A program made the position numbers and the translations under genes. 64,000 nucleotides of DNA from Cycas panzhihuaensis. Its lineage: Eukaryota; Cycadophyta. Every line of letters begins with the position of its first letter. Within the stretch, counting starts at the first letter, position 1. This document shows, piece after piece, positions 49,155-60,260 of this stretch. A model generated the notes under the pieces. That model was not told the origin of the DNA. It saw only the letters and a program-made list of their open reading frames with translations, and did no database searches. The stretch is from contig CM041465.1 of assembly GCA_023213395.1 (NCBI GenBank), forward strand, positions 118,303,741 to 118,367,740, in the 5' to 3' direction.

Positions 49155-49646
49155 TGATGGAAATAGAATGTAGCTAAACTGTTCTGATACCAAATGTAGG
49201 AAATATATAGCAGGAGAATAGGCAGAAGATATGATAAACTTCAATATATTCCAAATAACAGTATTGCATCAAATATTCAATACAAATCTATGTAATAATA
49301 TAGCAATGTAGATCGATGTTGCATAAATGAACTATGAGAGCATGATAGCATTGTCTTCAATCCATTATTGTTGAGAGCATGACAAATATCCTCAAAGGAG
49401 GCAGTGTCTAAAGACATTAGGGTTGTACACCCCATAATATAAATAGTTTTGGGGGAGGAGGGAAACTGCTCAACCCCTGAATTCAAATTAATAATAAAAT
49501 AATATAACTTAACTCAAATAAACTAACTCAAATTAACATTAACTTACCTTAACTTACCTACATGTGTTTTAGCATCACATGTGTAAATTGAGGTGTACAA
49601 TCCTGGTAGGTAAGAGGGAGTTAAGTGATGACATTACACTCCAACA
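49155..49646 (-). repeat. 5' LTR of the gag-only element
   Basis: 492 bp, pairing with 43640-44109. The extra length is explained by two short insertions, near 49300-49312 and 49517-49530. Confidence 0.92.
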
Positions 49647-49749
49647 TATTTAAACTCTTTGTGCATTATATTTTTAATATACGAAAGGGAAGGTATCTCA
49701 CGATACCATTTTTGATCTTGGAGTTTTTGTTTGTATTGCAGATCTAATA
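49647..49749 (+). repeat. 3' LTR of Copia-B, second piece
   Basis: Begins with the duplicated TATTT and continues the second half of the 203-bp LTR to CTAATA, followed by the outer duplicate GTAGC. Confidence 0.92.
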
Positions 49750-49754
49750 GTAGC

Positions 49755-50746
49755 TACCTGATTTAGTAGAGACCCTATGCTAGGGGTTTATAAAAATCAT
49801 AGGGATCTATCATTCTAGCTACATGCACTATGGCTTTTCTATCTATTGTATGAAGGACTGAGGATAACACTCATAAACCAAGCCTTAGACATAACTTGGT
49901 TACAAAATTACACCTCCACATACCCCCAAATATATAGAAGGACCCCTATAGGCACCTTCTCTATCATAGTTTAGGTAATCCTTCGACCATTTGTCCTATG
50001 CGGTGCATGAGTTAGCGGTTAGTACCCAAAAGTTACTTTACATAAATACCTCTACATGAGTATAGACCTTATATAGTCAATCTTTCTTTCATAGGTAGTG
50101 CCTTGAGATATTAGGTCGAGTTATCATATTGATAGAGAAGTTTATCATAGGGCCTATAGAATCAAACACTCAGTTGTCAAGTGTCTGGCATGCTTCCCCA
50201 AAGAAAAAAAATCAATCCCCCATCATAGTTATCAACTATCTAGTTATTATAAGCATAAAACTAGAAAGTAAAGGCCATAATTTTGCCAATATTAATCAAA
50301 TTTAGAAATAGATTAAATAGTTACATTTGCTATTGAAAAAAAAAATCATAGAAAAAAAATTATTGTTAAAATTATTTTAATTAGTACATCATACTAATCA
50401 TTTTATACTAGGTAATTTTTTGTAATTATTTTTTGGGTATAGAAGCATCCAGGTCATTGGTGGGCCCCACTACTCAAATTTCAACCTTAAATTTTATCTA
50501 TTCCATATTCATGAGCTCTTCATGCTCATCTAAGTAGATTAGGTATCTTTCTTATGTAAATTTTAAGGTCAATAAGCTCTAGACATCCCACATACCCTCT
50601 CTTTCCCCTTCCTCCTCCTTTACCCCGTATATCTTTTATAAATTCTCTCTATTTCTTAAATCCCATTCTTTCTTGCTCTTTCCCACTTTGTATAATTCCC
50701 TTCTTTCTACTTATTCCTACTTCTTTAAGCTCATTCTATATTTCTA
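49755..50746 (+). other. Leader of Gypsy-C, continued
   Basis: Aligns with the Gypsy-D leader at 58110-59026 (for example CATAGGGATCTATCATTCTA against CACAGGGATCTATCATTTTG). No gene is seen. Confidence 0.75.
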
Positions 50747-52240
50747 ATGGCACCTACACAAGGAGGAAAGATCATTGATCTCAAGCAAGAATTCTTAAAT
50801 TTTAAACAACAGATCTTGGTACAAATTTCTAATCTTCCTTTCTCAATAGAAATTTCCAACATGATTTCTCAAGCACTATAAGCTTAATCCCAAAGCACAA
50901 GAGCATCAAATATGTTAGGTAATATTCTACATTTTTAAGAAAGCAATATAGGTCACTCACCAAGGCAATAACCCTTCTACAAAAAAATCAACATCCTTAC
51001 TTTTGATATGGATCTAAATAAAGAAAGCACTTGTAGTTGGATCAGCAAGTTGGAATCCTACTTCACACTCAATCTAATATCTAAAGAGGATTAGCTCATA
51101 TACACCTCCATTTATATGGATGGTTAAGCCCATCGTTGGTTCCATTGGTGGAAATAGGAATATCCCTTAAATCAAACATGGCCATATTTCACAAGCTATT
51201 TCTTTGAATAATATGAGGACACATTAAGTCAATCATTCTTCACTCAACTCACACAGTTTAAGCAAATATTGGAATTAGAGCCTTTTATTAATAAATTCTA
51301 AACCTTGTATAATTGCTCCCTATAAAGTCAAAGCTTGGATAAATAGACAATGAACGATATTTATATGGCCAGACTCTAGGATCATATCTAGGTATAACTT
51401 AAGATGATGGCAATAAATTCCCTTAAGGAAGCCTTCAAATATGCCTAAGTAATAGAGGTCGAATTTACAACTGACAAGCCTCTAACCACTCAAAGGGATA
51501 ACCCTTAGGTTTCAAGGCATTGACAATTAAACTTTTAGTGACTATGAACCTAATTTGATGATGTTATTCATCCATAGTCTGATCTTTCATGTCCCAAACT
51601 ACGACAAGATGATCTTACCTACTTGACTAATGATTGACAGAGTGACAACCCTTCTATTAAATGGGTTTAAATTTTCTAAGTCGAAGTATAGCATCGGCTA
51701 GAGGCCAACCTCTATATGTAGTGTATAAGAAAAGGGATTCTTGGGCATTGTCTCATCTATAAGATGTGATATATAGTCTTTTTAATTGACCCTTTCTTAT
51801 CCCCCAAAGAATCCTTAGATTATAATTCTAAACACGATGCTAGTAATAAAATCTAAGAAGACCCCTCCCTAGACACTCATCTTGACGTTTCCCTATCAAT
51901 TGTCACCTCCACTCCTTGCCTCAAACCCCTATGCATTAAGGGCATTCTTTGTAAGACTCTAATGTTAATTTTGATTGATGGTGGCATGCCACTCAACTTT
52001 CTTGATATCTCTTTAGCCTAATAACTTAATCTCTATATAGTCTTAAAAACTAGCTTCACCTACTCCATGCTAGGCTACCAAAAGCTCCACTACACTAGTA
52101 TTATTAAAAATCTTTAGGTCCAAGTTAGCACCTACCTTTTGGTCTCAAACTTCTATGTATTATCTATAGGAGGGTTTGATGTTATCTTAGGGATCTAGTA
52201 ACTACAAACCTTAAGGATATACAGTACGAACAACTTGCCA
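50747..52240 (+). pseudogene. gag: Gypsy-C gag and protease region, broken
   Basis: ATG at 50747 (MAPTQGGKIIDLKQEF) with a stop after about 43 codons. Further pieces match the Gypsy-D gag (NKESTCSWISKLESYF near 51015, SYFFEQYEDTLSQSFFTQL near 51200). The protease site reads ILIDGGMPLNFLDI near 51970, with the Asp kept but the following Thr/Ser position now Met. Stops occur every 20-60 codons. Confidence 0.75.
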
Positions 52241-55220
52241 CAAATCCATTAATCGAATTCAAAGATCAAATGGGTAGGATACACAAAATCTATGGGATAC
52301 AATCCCCTTCAAACCAAGTGGTTTTACTAGGACATATAAAATGACACCTTCAATCCTACCTTATATGTATCATTTACCTCAATAACCTTAGGTTGAACCA
52401 TAAATTAACCCATGTGTCCAAGATGTTATCACTAAATATGGATAGGTATTTACCTCCTTGCCTACCACTACCCTAACTGATCATGAATTTTACCATATAA
52501 TTGAACTTCAATCTAATCATGACCCCATCATCTTATGATCTTATTACATTTTCTACTTAAAAAAAAATGAAATTGAGAGACTCACCACTAAACTCATGGA
52601 CATGGACATAATCTAGCCAAGTAAAATCCCTTATGTTGCTTTAATAGTATTGCTTAAGAAGAAAGATAGCTCTTTTTGTCTCTGCATAGACTATAGGGAA
52701 TTGAATAAGATTATCACAAGAAATAAGTTTCCCACTCCATACATTGATGACATGTTATATAAAATTCATGGAGCCTCCATCTTCTCTAAGCTAGATCTAT
52801 AATTTGGCTACTATAAGATCTTGATTACCCTAGAGGATTTCTATAAGGTGGTATTTCAAACTCATCATGGTCACTTTGAGTTCCAAGTAATGGCTTCCAA
52901 CCTTTGTAATGCACTTGCTACCTCCCAAGCTATCATGAATAAGATCTTTGACCCCTATCTTCGTAAATTTGTTATCATCTTCTTTGATGATATCCTCATT
53001 TATAGTTCCTACCTTAGAACTTGTTCTTCATATCTTACACCAACACCAATTATATGCAAAACTTTCTAAGTGTGAGTTTGGGAAAATAAAACTATAATAT
53101 TTAGGGCATATTATATCTTTAATAAGGGTAAGAGTGGAACTTAACAAAATATCTATCATCACTACCTAGACAACACCAACCACCCTCATCCAATTATGGG
53201 TATTACATGGTCTCATAAGGTTTTTGCCATTATTTCATCTGCAACTCTATCTCCCTCATTGCCCCATTAACTAATCTACTTCATAAAGATGACTTTTAAT
53301 GGTTTTTGATGACTAATATTACTTTCTCCCATCTCAAAGCAGTAATGACTTTCATACCAGTCCTTATCACTCTTGATTTTACCCAACCTTTTCAACTTGA
53401 ATGTGATACCTCTAGATTTGGCTTAGGTATTATCCTTATATAAGACTCCCTCTCCATTATGTTTAAGAGTTAAAAATTGAAAGATCATGAGCTCTGCCTT
53501 TCCACATATTAGAAGAAAATGAAAGCTATTCTATATGCCATTAAAAACTAATGCTAGTACATCCTAGGATCCAAATTTACTATTCTCATATATTATTGTA
53601 GCCTCCATAATCTATTAGATTAGGTGGTTCTGTTTAAAGAATAGGCTAAGTAGATTAACCGCTTACAAATCTTTGATTTTATAATATCTTATAAGAAATA
53701 CAAGGAAAATATGGTCATGGATGCCTTTTCGCATTTGCACCCTGATTCTAGCACCCCTAACCCAAGTCTTTACACCATATCTAAGCCCTATCCCATTTGT
53801 CTTGATGAATTACATGCTGAAAACTAGGCCTAACCTAACTACTCTTAATGGAGTGAGAAAGTCCTCACCCACAAAGGCTGGTCAACCTAAAACAACCATC
53901 TACTCTTTTGAAATTACATCTTTATCTATCCTTTATCATCATTCATATCTTGAATCTTAATAGAATACTACTCCACTCCCCTCTGGGGCTATTTAGGATT
54001 TGATAAAGCCTATCGATATATTTGCACTAATTTCTTTTGGCCCCACATGAAACCTACTATCTTAATCTTTGTATCAATCTATGTCATATATTAGTGAAAT
54101 AAGGTAGAGACCAAATCCCTTCTAAGACTTCTCCAACCTTTATGTATTTCGTAAGGTAAATGGAAAGACATCATCATGGATTTTATCATGGGTTTACTTA
54201 CATTTACTAGGTTTAACTCTATTTAGGTGGTCATCAATTAATTAACCAAGTATTCACATTTCCTTCTAGTCCACACCTTATATACATCTTCTTGCCTTAC
54301 CAATTCATATGTCCAATTCATCTTTCATCTTTACAGTTTTCCCTCCACCATCATTTATGACTAAGATTCCAAGTTTACTAGCACCTTTTGGTAAGAACTT
54401 CTTAAGGCAGTAGGAACCTCTTTCAACATGAGTTTTACCTACCACCCCTAAATGGATGATCAATCTAAGATCTTGAACAAAACTTCAGAAACCTACCTAT
54501 GTTATTTCATCTTAGAACACTAAGTTACATGGACTTCCTAACTTTTTCTTGTAGAATAATGGCATAACTCATCTCACCATTCAACCATTAGTATGTCCCC
54601 ATTTTTGGTACTTTATGGGTATCACCTACCTTCCCACCATATCTTGGCCACTATTTTTTAAACTATCTCGGTCCAATAAAAGCTTTAAGAGATGGACCAA
54701 ATCCTCCATACCCTTTGACAAAATTTAATCATTGCATAAAATTGCATGAAGTAACTTGTTGACCATCACCTATTTGTTTGGTCCTTTGACATTAAAGATC
54801 TCATGTTTCTCTACCTTTAACAATGTAACCAATAGTCCCTTAGGTCTCATCAAGGTAACAAACTAAGCCCATATTATTACAGTTACTATAAAGACCTCCA
54901 CAAATTTGGTGAAACTATATATGCCTTTGAACTCCCTCTTAACACTAATATCCATAATATCTTTTACATCTCTTACCTTGAAAAATACCTAGGGAATAAA
55001 GTTATACCCCACACTACCCTATAAATTCTCACTGATGAGAAAACTCTCATAGTCTTATCAGATTAAATCCTTACTAGCCACCATCACTGCCTTTAAAATT
55101 GTATTATCTCTAAGTATCTAGTATAGTGAGTTAGTTATTAGGTAAATAAAGTAACTTGGAAATCTGACGAGTTTGTCCAACAATATTATTATCTCTAACG
55201 TTGTGAGAACTTAGTGTCTC
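52241..55220 (+). pseudogene. pol: Gypsy-C pol (RT, RNase H, integrase, chromodomain-like tail), broken
   Basis: RT is seen at 52630-53060: ALIVLLKKKDSSFCLCIDYRE with small changes, HHGHFEFQVMASNL, and the palm motif IIFFDDILIYS (about 52975-53005), whose Asp pair is intact. RNase H-like and integrase pieces follow (TKYSHFLLVHTLY near 54245, TSFNMSFTYHP near 54415, NSSHHSTISMSPFLVLYGY near 54570, NTNIHNIFYISYLEKYL near 54940). The tail (ISKYLV, VTWKSDEFVQQ near 55110-55180) matches the chromodomain-like end of Gypsy-D. Stops are frequent. Confidence 0.85.
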
Positions 55221-55233
55221 AGAGGGGGGGACC
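55221..55233 (+). other. Polypurine tract of Gypsy-C
   Basis: AGAGGGGGGGACC directly before the 3' LTR; Gypsy-D has AGATGGGGGGACC at the same place. Confidence 0.88.
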
Positions 55234-55601
55234 TATAACATAACCCCACTTTCAAAAGCATTAGTAAGTAGGAACCGCCAAAGGGCTAAGTATTAATGTT
55301 AGCTATTAAGCTTTATACGAAGGTCGATAAGCTCTCTAATAAGATGTAAGGCTATTAAAGCTACTAATGAGATCACAAGAAAGAGACCCCACTTGTGTCT
55401 ATTTAAGAGTTGAAGATCACTTATAAGATGTTGACTATTATTATCATTTTGAAAAGAAAGTACTTCAGTACTCCCTTTTGATGCTTATTGTGTTTTTGTG
55501 TGATCTATTCTCAGTGATATGTTTTAAATAAGTGTGCAATCACCCCTTCATCTCCCATTTGCATTGAATTTACAAGGCTAATTTCTAGAAGTTATGCTCC
55601 A
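55234..55601 (+). repeat. 3' LTR of Gypsy-C
   Basis: 368 bp, TATAACATAACCCCAC to TTATGCTCCA. The first dinucleotide is TA (from TG); the end keeps CA. It pairs with 26945-27312. Confidence 0.9.
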
Positions 55602-56490
55602 TATGGCTTTATAGGTTAAGTGACATGATAATTATACTTCCTTTTGTATCATTTAAATATAATTTTTTTATTTATTATTCACTCAAATTATATTTCTTTT
55701 ACATATTTCACCTTAAATTTGGATGTAATTGATTATTTTATATAGCCTATTATGTAGATCCCGTAGAGTAGATCTAAATCAAGTGATTATGGCCTAAAAA
55801 TATATACCATATGAGAAAGTTATATTCCTTTTATATTTTTGTCTTATCCCATTAGTCAATCATGATTCTAGAAGTTGACTTCCCAATTAAACCCTAAAAA
55901 ATAGTCTAATTTTCTAAAAGAATGACTTCAAAAATAAATTTAGAGAATTATTTATTAAATACTCACTATTCCTAATTTGATTACACTCAAATTAAGCACT
56001 CTTTTATCTATTTTCTCTCTTGGACTAAGGATTTATGCATGCCCCTTTCAACCATTATGATTGTAGAGTTTCTTTTGCTTACTATTTCTAACACTATTGT
56101 ACCATATTTCTCTATTATATATCATAAGTTTCTTATTATACTTTAGTGATATCACTATGATTGTTATGTTCTCTTTCTGTGACATTTATTTTACACATAC
56201 TACATATTCTATTATGTTAGTTATGGCATTATTACAACCCTTACATTATCAACCTATGGTATCATTTTGTCATACTATAGGTCTTCTATAAGATACCTTT
56301 GGTATTACTATAGGTCTCATATTGATTTTTTATGGCATCATACTCCTTATACTATATATTTTCTATTTTGTTTCTATGGTATTGTATGATTTGTGTGGCA
56401 CACATGCTATTTTGTATCTATGATATCATTCTATATTCGCTATACTACTTTTGCAGTATTTCCATTGCTAGCCTATATATTTATTATAGG

Positions 56491-56542
<52 letters not shown>

Positions 56543-57404
56543 TTAATTTTTATTTTATGTTATTTCTTTCTCTCATAATTAATTGTCTTTTAAAATTATC
56601 TTGTTATCATATAATTATTTGTTCCTATTACTTTTCCTTAATTTTATCTTTTGTGTACTACTTTGAAGTGACTATTAACTATATTTGTATAACCTTATCT
56701 TGATCTTGAGGTAACTCTTATCACTCTTATGTATTTTGTCTTATGATTAGTAGGTACTTAGCAAATTTTTTTAGTATTATTTTATAGGAAGAAGAAGATT
56801 AGATAAGGAAGGAATGCTCATGCACTCACTCATCATGAAGTAGAGGTGCTTTTCAAGTAATAAGATAAGTAATATCCATGTATATACCTTGATTGATTTA
56901 TTTTATATACTTTATTTGATTAATTTAAGAAAGTAAATAATATAAATAAACATATTAATTCTTCTAAGAGAATATACAAAATAAATTAATATGGTAGAAC
57001 TCAAAGACTCTTACAAAAGATAATTTGTTACACTCTAAAAATACACCTATTAATGACCATACACATATAAATATTCTTTTACTATTCATATAGATAATGT
57101 TCTTATTGATGAAATAATGTTATTCTTAATTTTATATAAACTCACTTTAAGCCCTAGTATGAAAATGAATTTATATCATAGTAGACATATTATAAATTAG
57201 GAATGAAATAAATCTAAGTAAGGAATTGCTTAACTAAATAGTCATGTTATGTATATCACTTAAACAAAATAGTGAGTTTATACCTAATGAACCAAAGGAT
57301 TGAAAAGTTAATTGTACATATAAAAATAAATAAAAATAAAACCTAACTATTGAGAGGCTTAGCCTACTGTAGAAAAAATGTTAAAACTAGGCTATCATAT
57401 TAAT
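55602..57404. other. AT-rich spacer between Gypsy-C and Gypsy-D
   Basis: No domain recognised. Open stretches at 56097-56703 are low-complexity (Leu/Ile/Tyr/Ser) and include a microsatellite, so I do not call them genes. Confidence 0.45.
56492..56536. repeat. (TC)n microsatellite
   Basis: About 22 uninterrupted TC units. Confidence 0.97.
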
Positions 57405-57409
57405 ATTTT

Positions 57410-57752
57410 TGTAACATAACCCCACCTTTCCTTAGCATTAGTGAGTGGGAGCCACCAGCAACTTAAGGATTAAGGTGTTTATTAAGATGTGTATATGGAC
57501 CGCTAAGTCGCCCAATAAGATGTAAGGCCGCTAGGGCCACCAATAAAATCATAAGGATGAAGACCCTTGTGTATTTAAAGGGTTAAATCACTTGTAATGT
57601 CATTGAGTATGGTATCTTGAAAGAGAAAGTACTTAGGTACTCATTTTGGTGATTCACTATCTATGATCTACTTGTGCACTTGCATTATTTTGGCTTTATT
57701 TTCTGCTAATTTTTACACTTACAAGTCCAGATTTCTAAGGAGGAACAATACA
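57410..57752 (+). repeat. 5' LTR of Gypsy-D
   Basis: 343 bp, TGTAACATAACC to GGAACAATACA, paired with 63540-63886. Confidence 0.93.
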
Positions 57753-57754
57753 AG

Positions 57755-57766
57755 TGGTATCAGAGC
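57755..57766 (+). other. Primer-binding site of Gypsy-D (tRNA-iMet type)
   Basis: TGGTATCAGAGC, perfect, 2 bp inside the LTR. Confidence 0.93.
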
Positions 57767-59026
57767 TGCATTTGCGATCGTGGGAAGTTGCCTAGAAAAA
57801 CAAAAAAAAAAAATTCCTGTATGATTGAGTACTCTCTCTACCTAGGTAGAGATTGAAGAAAGACCTTCACTTAGTACTCTCTCCAAGGAGATTGATGAAT
57901 GGTAGTAGGACAGATTAGAGGTCATGACATGAAGGGGAATTTCTTCCTTTAGGTAACATAAGTAATTTATTTCTTCTGCTTTCAATTCAGTTTTTAGTTT
58001 TCTTTTTCTGCATTGAGTTATATTCCAAGGGTAAATAACACCGTTGGGTGGCTACCCTTTGTTTCCCCTCCCACCTCTCCTTCACGGGTAGATAACACCA
58101 CTGGGTGGCTACCTAAGTAGTTAGGTAGAGACCCTGTACCGAGGTCTGTAAATATCACAGGGATCTATCATTTTGGCTAAGTATATCGTGGCTTTTCTGC
58201 CCCTTGCATGAAGGATGGGAGATAACACTCCTAAACCAAGCCCTAGACAGAACCTGGTTATGGAAGTGTACCTCCACGTACCTTTGGGTATATAGAAGGA
58301 CCCCTTTAGGATCCTAAAACCTTCCCTAGTATAGGTAAATTATCAACGTTAAAGTCTTGTAGTGCAGTGGTTAGCGGTTAGCGCCGTAAAGTTACCTGCC
58401 CTGAACTTCTGCATAAAAAGTTTATTGGCAGGCCTATAAGACCAAGCACACCTCATCTTTCAGTGGGTAGCACACATCTGATCATTCCTACCTTGCTTCC
58501 CCTACCCCAGTCTTAATTAAGATCATAAGCCACTTATTGCCTAAATTTAAAACTTGTCAGAATAATTAAGCCTCTAAGACCGAAAAAAAAAAAGAAAAAA
58601 GAAAAAAAAAAACTAGACATTACTCGGTGTAAAAAAGAAAGGAAAAAAAAAAAACCCTTATAACTCATATACCACAATTTAATTAGCATATTGTAAGGGT
58701 CATTTTTCACTAGGTTAGTTTATGCCCCCAATTTTCACTCTTTTTTGTACTCGGGCCACAGGTGGGTCCCACCATTTTAAATTCACCTTAAAATTCATAC
58801 ACCCCATTTTGATGAGTTTTTTGTGCTCTTTCTAGTGGGCCAAATATCTTGCTTTTGTAATTTGGGGTCAATAGGCTATAGACACCCCACATCCCCTTAT
58901 TCGCCCCTTCTTTCCCCTAAAACAATTCCCTATTCTTATATCCCATTCTTTCTTACTCTATCCCACTTCATTTATTTCCCTTCTCTCTACTTGTTCTTGC
59001 TTATTTAATCCCTTTCTTTAGCTCCA
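57767..59026 (+). other. Leader of Gypsy-D
   Basis: No gene is seen. It contains a direct repeat (GGTAAATAACACCGTTGGGT at 58030 and GGTAGATAACACCACTGGGT at 58086), an A-rich block at 58580-58655, and a pyrimidine-rich run before the gag ATG. Confidence 0.7.
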
Positions 59027-60260
59027 ATGGCAAAAACTCAAATAGAGAAACTTTCTGAGTTGACCAATGACTTGTCTAACTTCAAAATACATGTCAACGA
59101 TAGACTCAATGACATGCCTACCAAATCTAACCTAGACAACATTAGGTGAGAGATTCTCAGTCATCTTTAGTAGTTGTTACCCTCTCAACTCCAAAGCATA
59201 GGAACTTCTAACTCAACAGGCAACCAACCTCTCCCTTTTCAAGGAAGTAATGTATCTATAGGAGGTTCTCTAGCAAGACAACCCTTTTTCCACCATAAAA
59301 TCAACATTCCTACCTTTGATCCATATGTGAATAGAGAAGGCACTCGAAGTTGGATTAACAAGTTAGAATCCTACTTCACTCTTCACCCAACGTCAAAAGA
59401 GGATAAACTCTTATACACTTCCATTCACTTAGATGGTTAATCCCACCATTGATTTAACTAGTGGAAGCGAGAATATCCCTCTCACCAAACATGGTCCCAC
59501 TTCACTAGCTATTTCTTTGAACAATATGAAGATACATCGAGTCAATCTTTCTTCACATAGCTCACTCAGCTTAAGCAGACCTCAACTGTAGAGGATTACA
59601 TGGATGAATTTCAAGCTTTATATAATCGTGTACCACAAAGCCAAAACTTGGATAAACAAACCGTGATTGATATTTATATGGCAGGACTCTAAGATTGTAT
59701 TAAGATGAGATTAAAGACAATGGCAATCTACTCCCTTAAAGAAGCTTTCATCTGGGCATGTGCAATAGAAGCTGAGTCTGTAGCAGATAGACCCTCAACT
59801 TTTTGTTGGGATAACTCTTGATCCTCATGCACTCGACAGTCAGACTTCCAGCGACCTTAACCTTGATTTGATGATGCCTCTTGTCCTCAAGATGACTTCA
59901 TATGTCCTCAGCCATGACAACATGATTCCACACGCCCATCTACTGATCTCTAGAATGATGGCACATCCACCAAAAGAGTCCAAATTTCTCAAGCTGAAGC
60001 ACAATGATGACTAGAGGCTGGCCTTTGTATGCAGTATGCAGAAAAGTGGGCTTCCAGGTATGGTTGCTTTTGTAAAGCACAGTGTATAGTTTTCTCCATT
60101 GACCCATCCCTCTCCCCTGATGATCCCTCTAACTCTGACTCTAATCATGAGGCTAATGATGAAACCCATGATGAACCTACACTAGACCCCCACCCCGAAG
60201 TATCTATATCTGTTGTCACCACCTCCTCCTGCCTTGAATCCCTGAGAGTTTGAGGCATCC
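59027..60260 (+). pseudogene. gag: Gypsy-D gag, broken
   Basis: ATG at 59027 (MAKTQIEKLSELTNDLS) with a stop after about 40 codons. The main capsid piece is open at 59174-59440 (INIPTFDPYVNREGTRSWIN, KLESYFTLHPTSKEDK) and continues in frame through stops (SYFFEQYEDTSSQSFF, TVEDYMDEFQALYNR, AIYSLKEAFIWACAIEAE). Near 60020-60075 the zinc-knuckle region reads CMQYAEKWASRYGC, where the second Cys and the His are both Tyr. An acidic Asp/Glu/Ser linker follows (60100-60250). Confidence 0.82.

Larger units (their letters stand above)
43640..49646 (-). mobile_element. Gag-only non-autonomous LTR element nested in the Copia-B 3' LTR
   Basis: 6.0 kb, minus strand, with LTRs 43640-44109 and 49155-49646, TG..CA ends and perfect duplicate TATTT (43635-43639 and 49647-49651). 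The polypurine tract CATTAAGGGGGAGAA (minus, 44124-44110) and a decayed tRNA-Met primer site (TTTAGTATTAGAG, minus, 49154-49142) fix the orientation. The only retroelement homology is a short gag at 44868-44569; no protease, integrase, RT or RNase H is present. This fits the large non-autonomous classes (LARD, TR-GAG) that borrow enzymes from copia partners. The LTRs differ mainly by transitions and two short indels, so it is among the younger insertions. Confidence 0.9.
27542..49749 (+). mobile_element. Copia-B: Ty1/copia element split by two later insertions
   Basis: Inserted in the Gypsy-C leader with a perfect duplication GTAGC (27537-27541 and 49750-49754). The 5' LTR and primer site are intact. 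Pol is interrupted at 31228 by the Tat-like element, and the 3' LTR is interrupted at 43639 by the gag-only element. Its own length after removing both is about 4.4 kb. Gag is short because the N-terminal UBN2 part is missing. Confidence 0.93.
26945..55601 (+). mobile_element. Gypsy-C: Ty3/gypsy retrotransposon, outermost host of the nested stack
   Basis: LTRs at 26945-27312 and 55234-55601 flank an interior split by Copia-B at 27542-49749. Removing that insertion leaves about 6.4 kb, the same size as its relative Gypsy-D. Sequence on both sides of the insertion (GCTTGGTAGC / TAGCTACCTGATTTAG) lines up with the Gypsy-D leader near 58095-58125. Flanking pentamers TGTAG (26940-26944) and TATGG (55602-55606) differ by two transitions, a plausibly decayed target duplication. 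Pol shows RT before integrase and a chromodomain-like tail. Confidence 0.88.

Noticed and set aside
56097-56703. Hydrophobic 64- and 123-codon frames
   Set aside because: Low-complexity AT-rich sequence with an embedded (TC)n run; no recognisable membrane-protein family.
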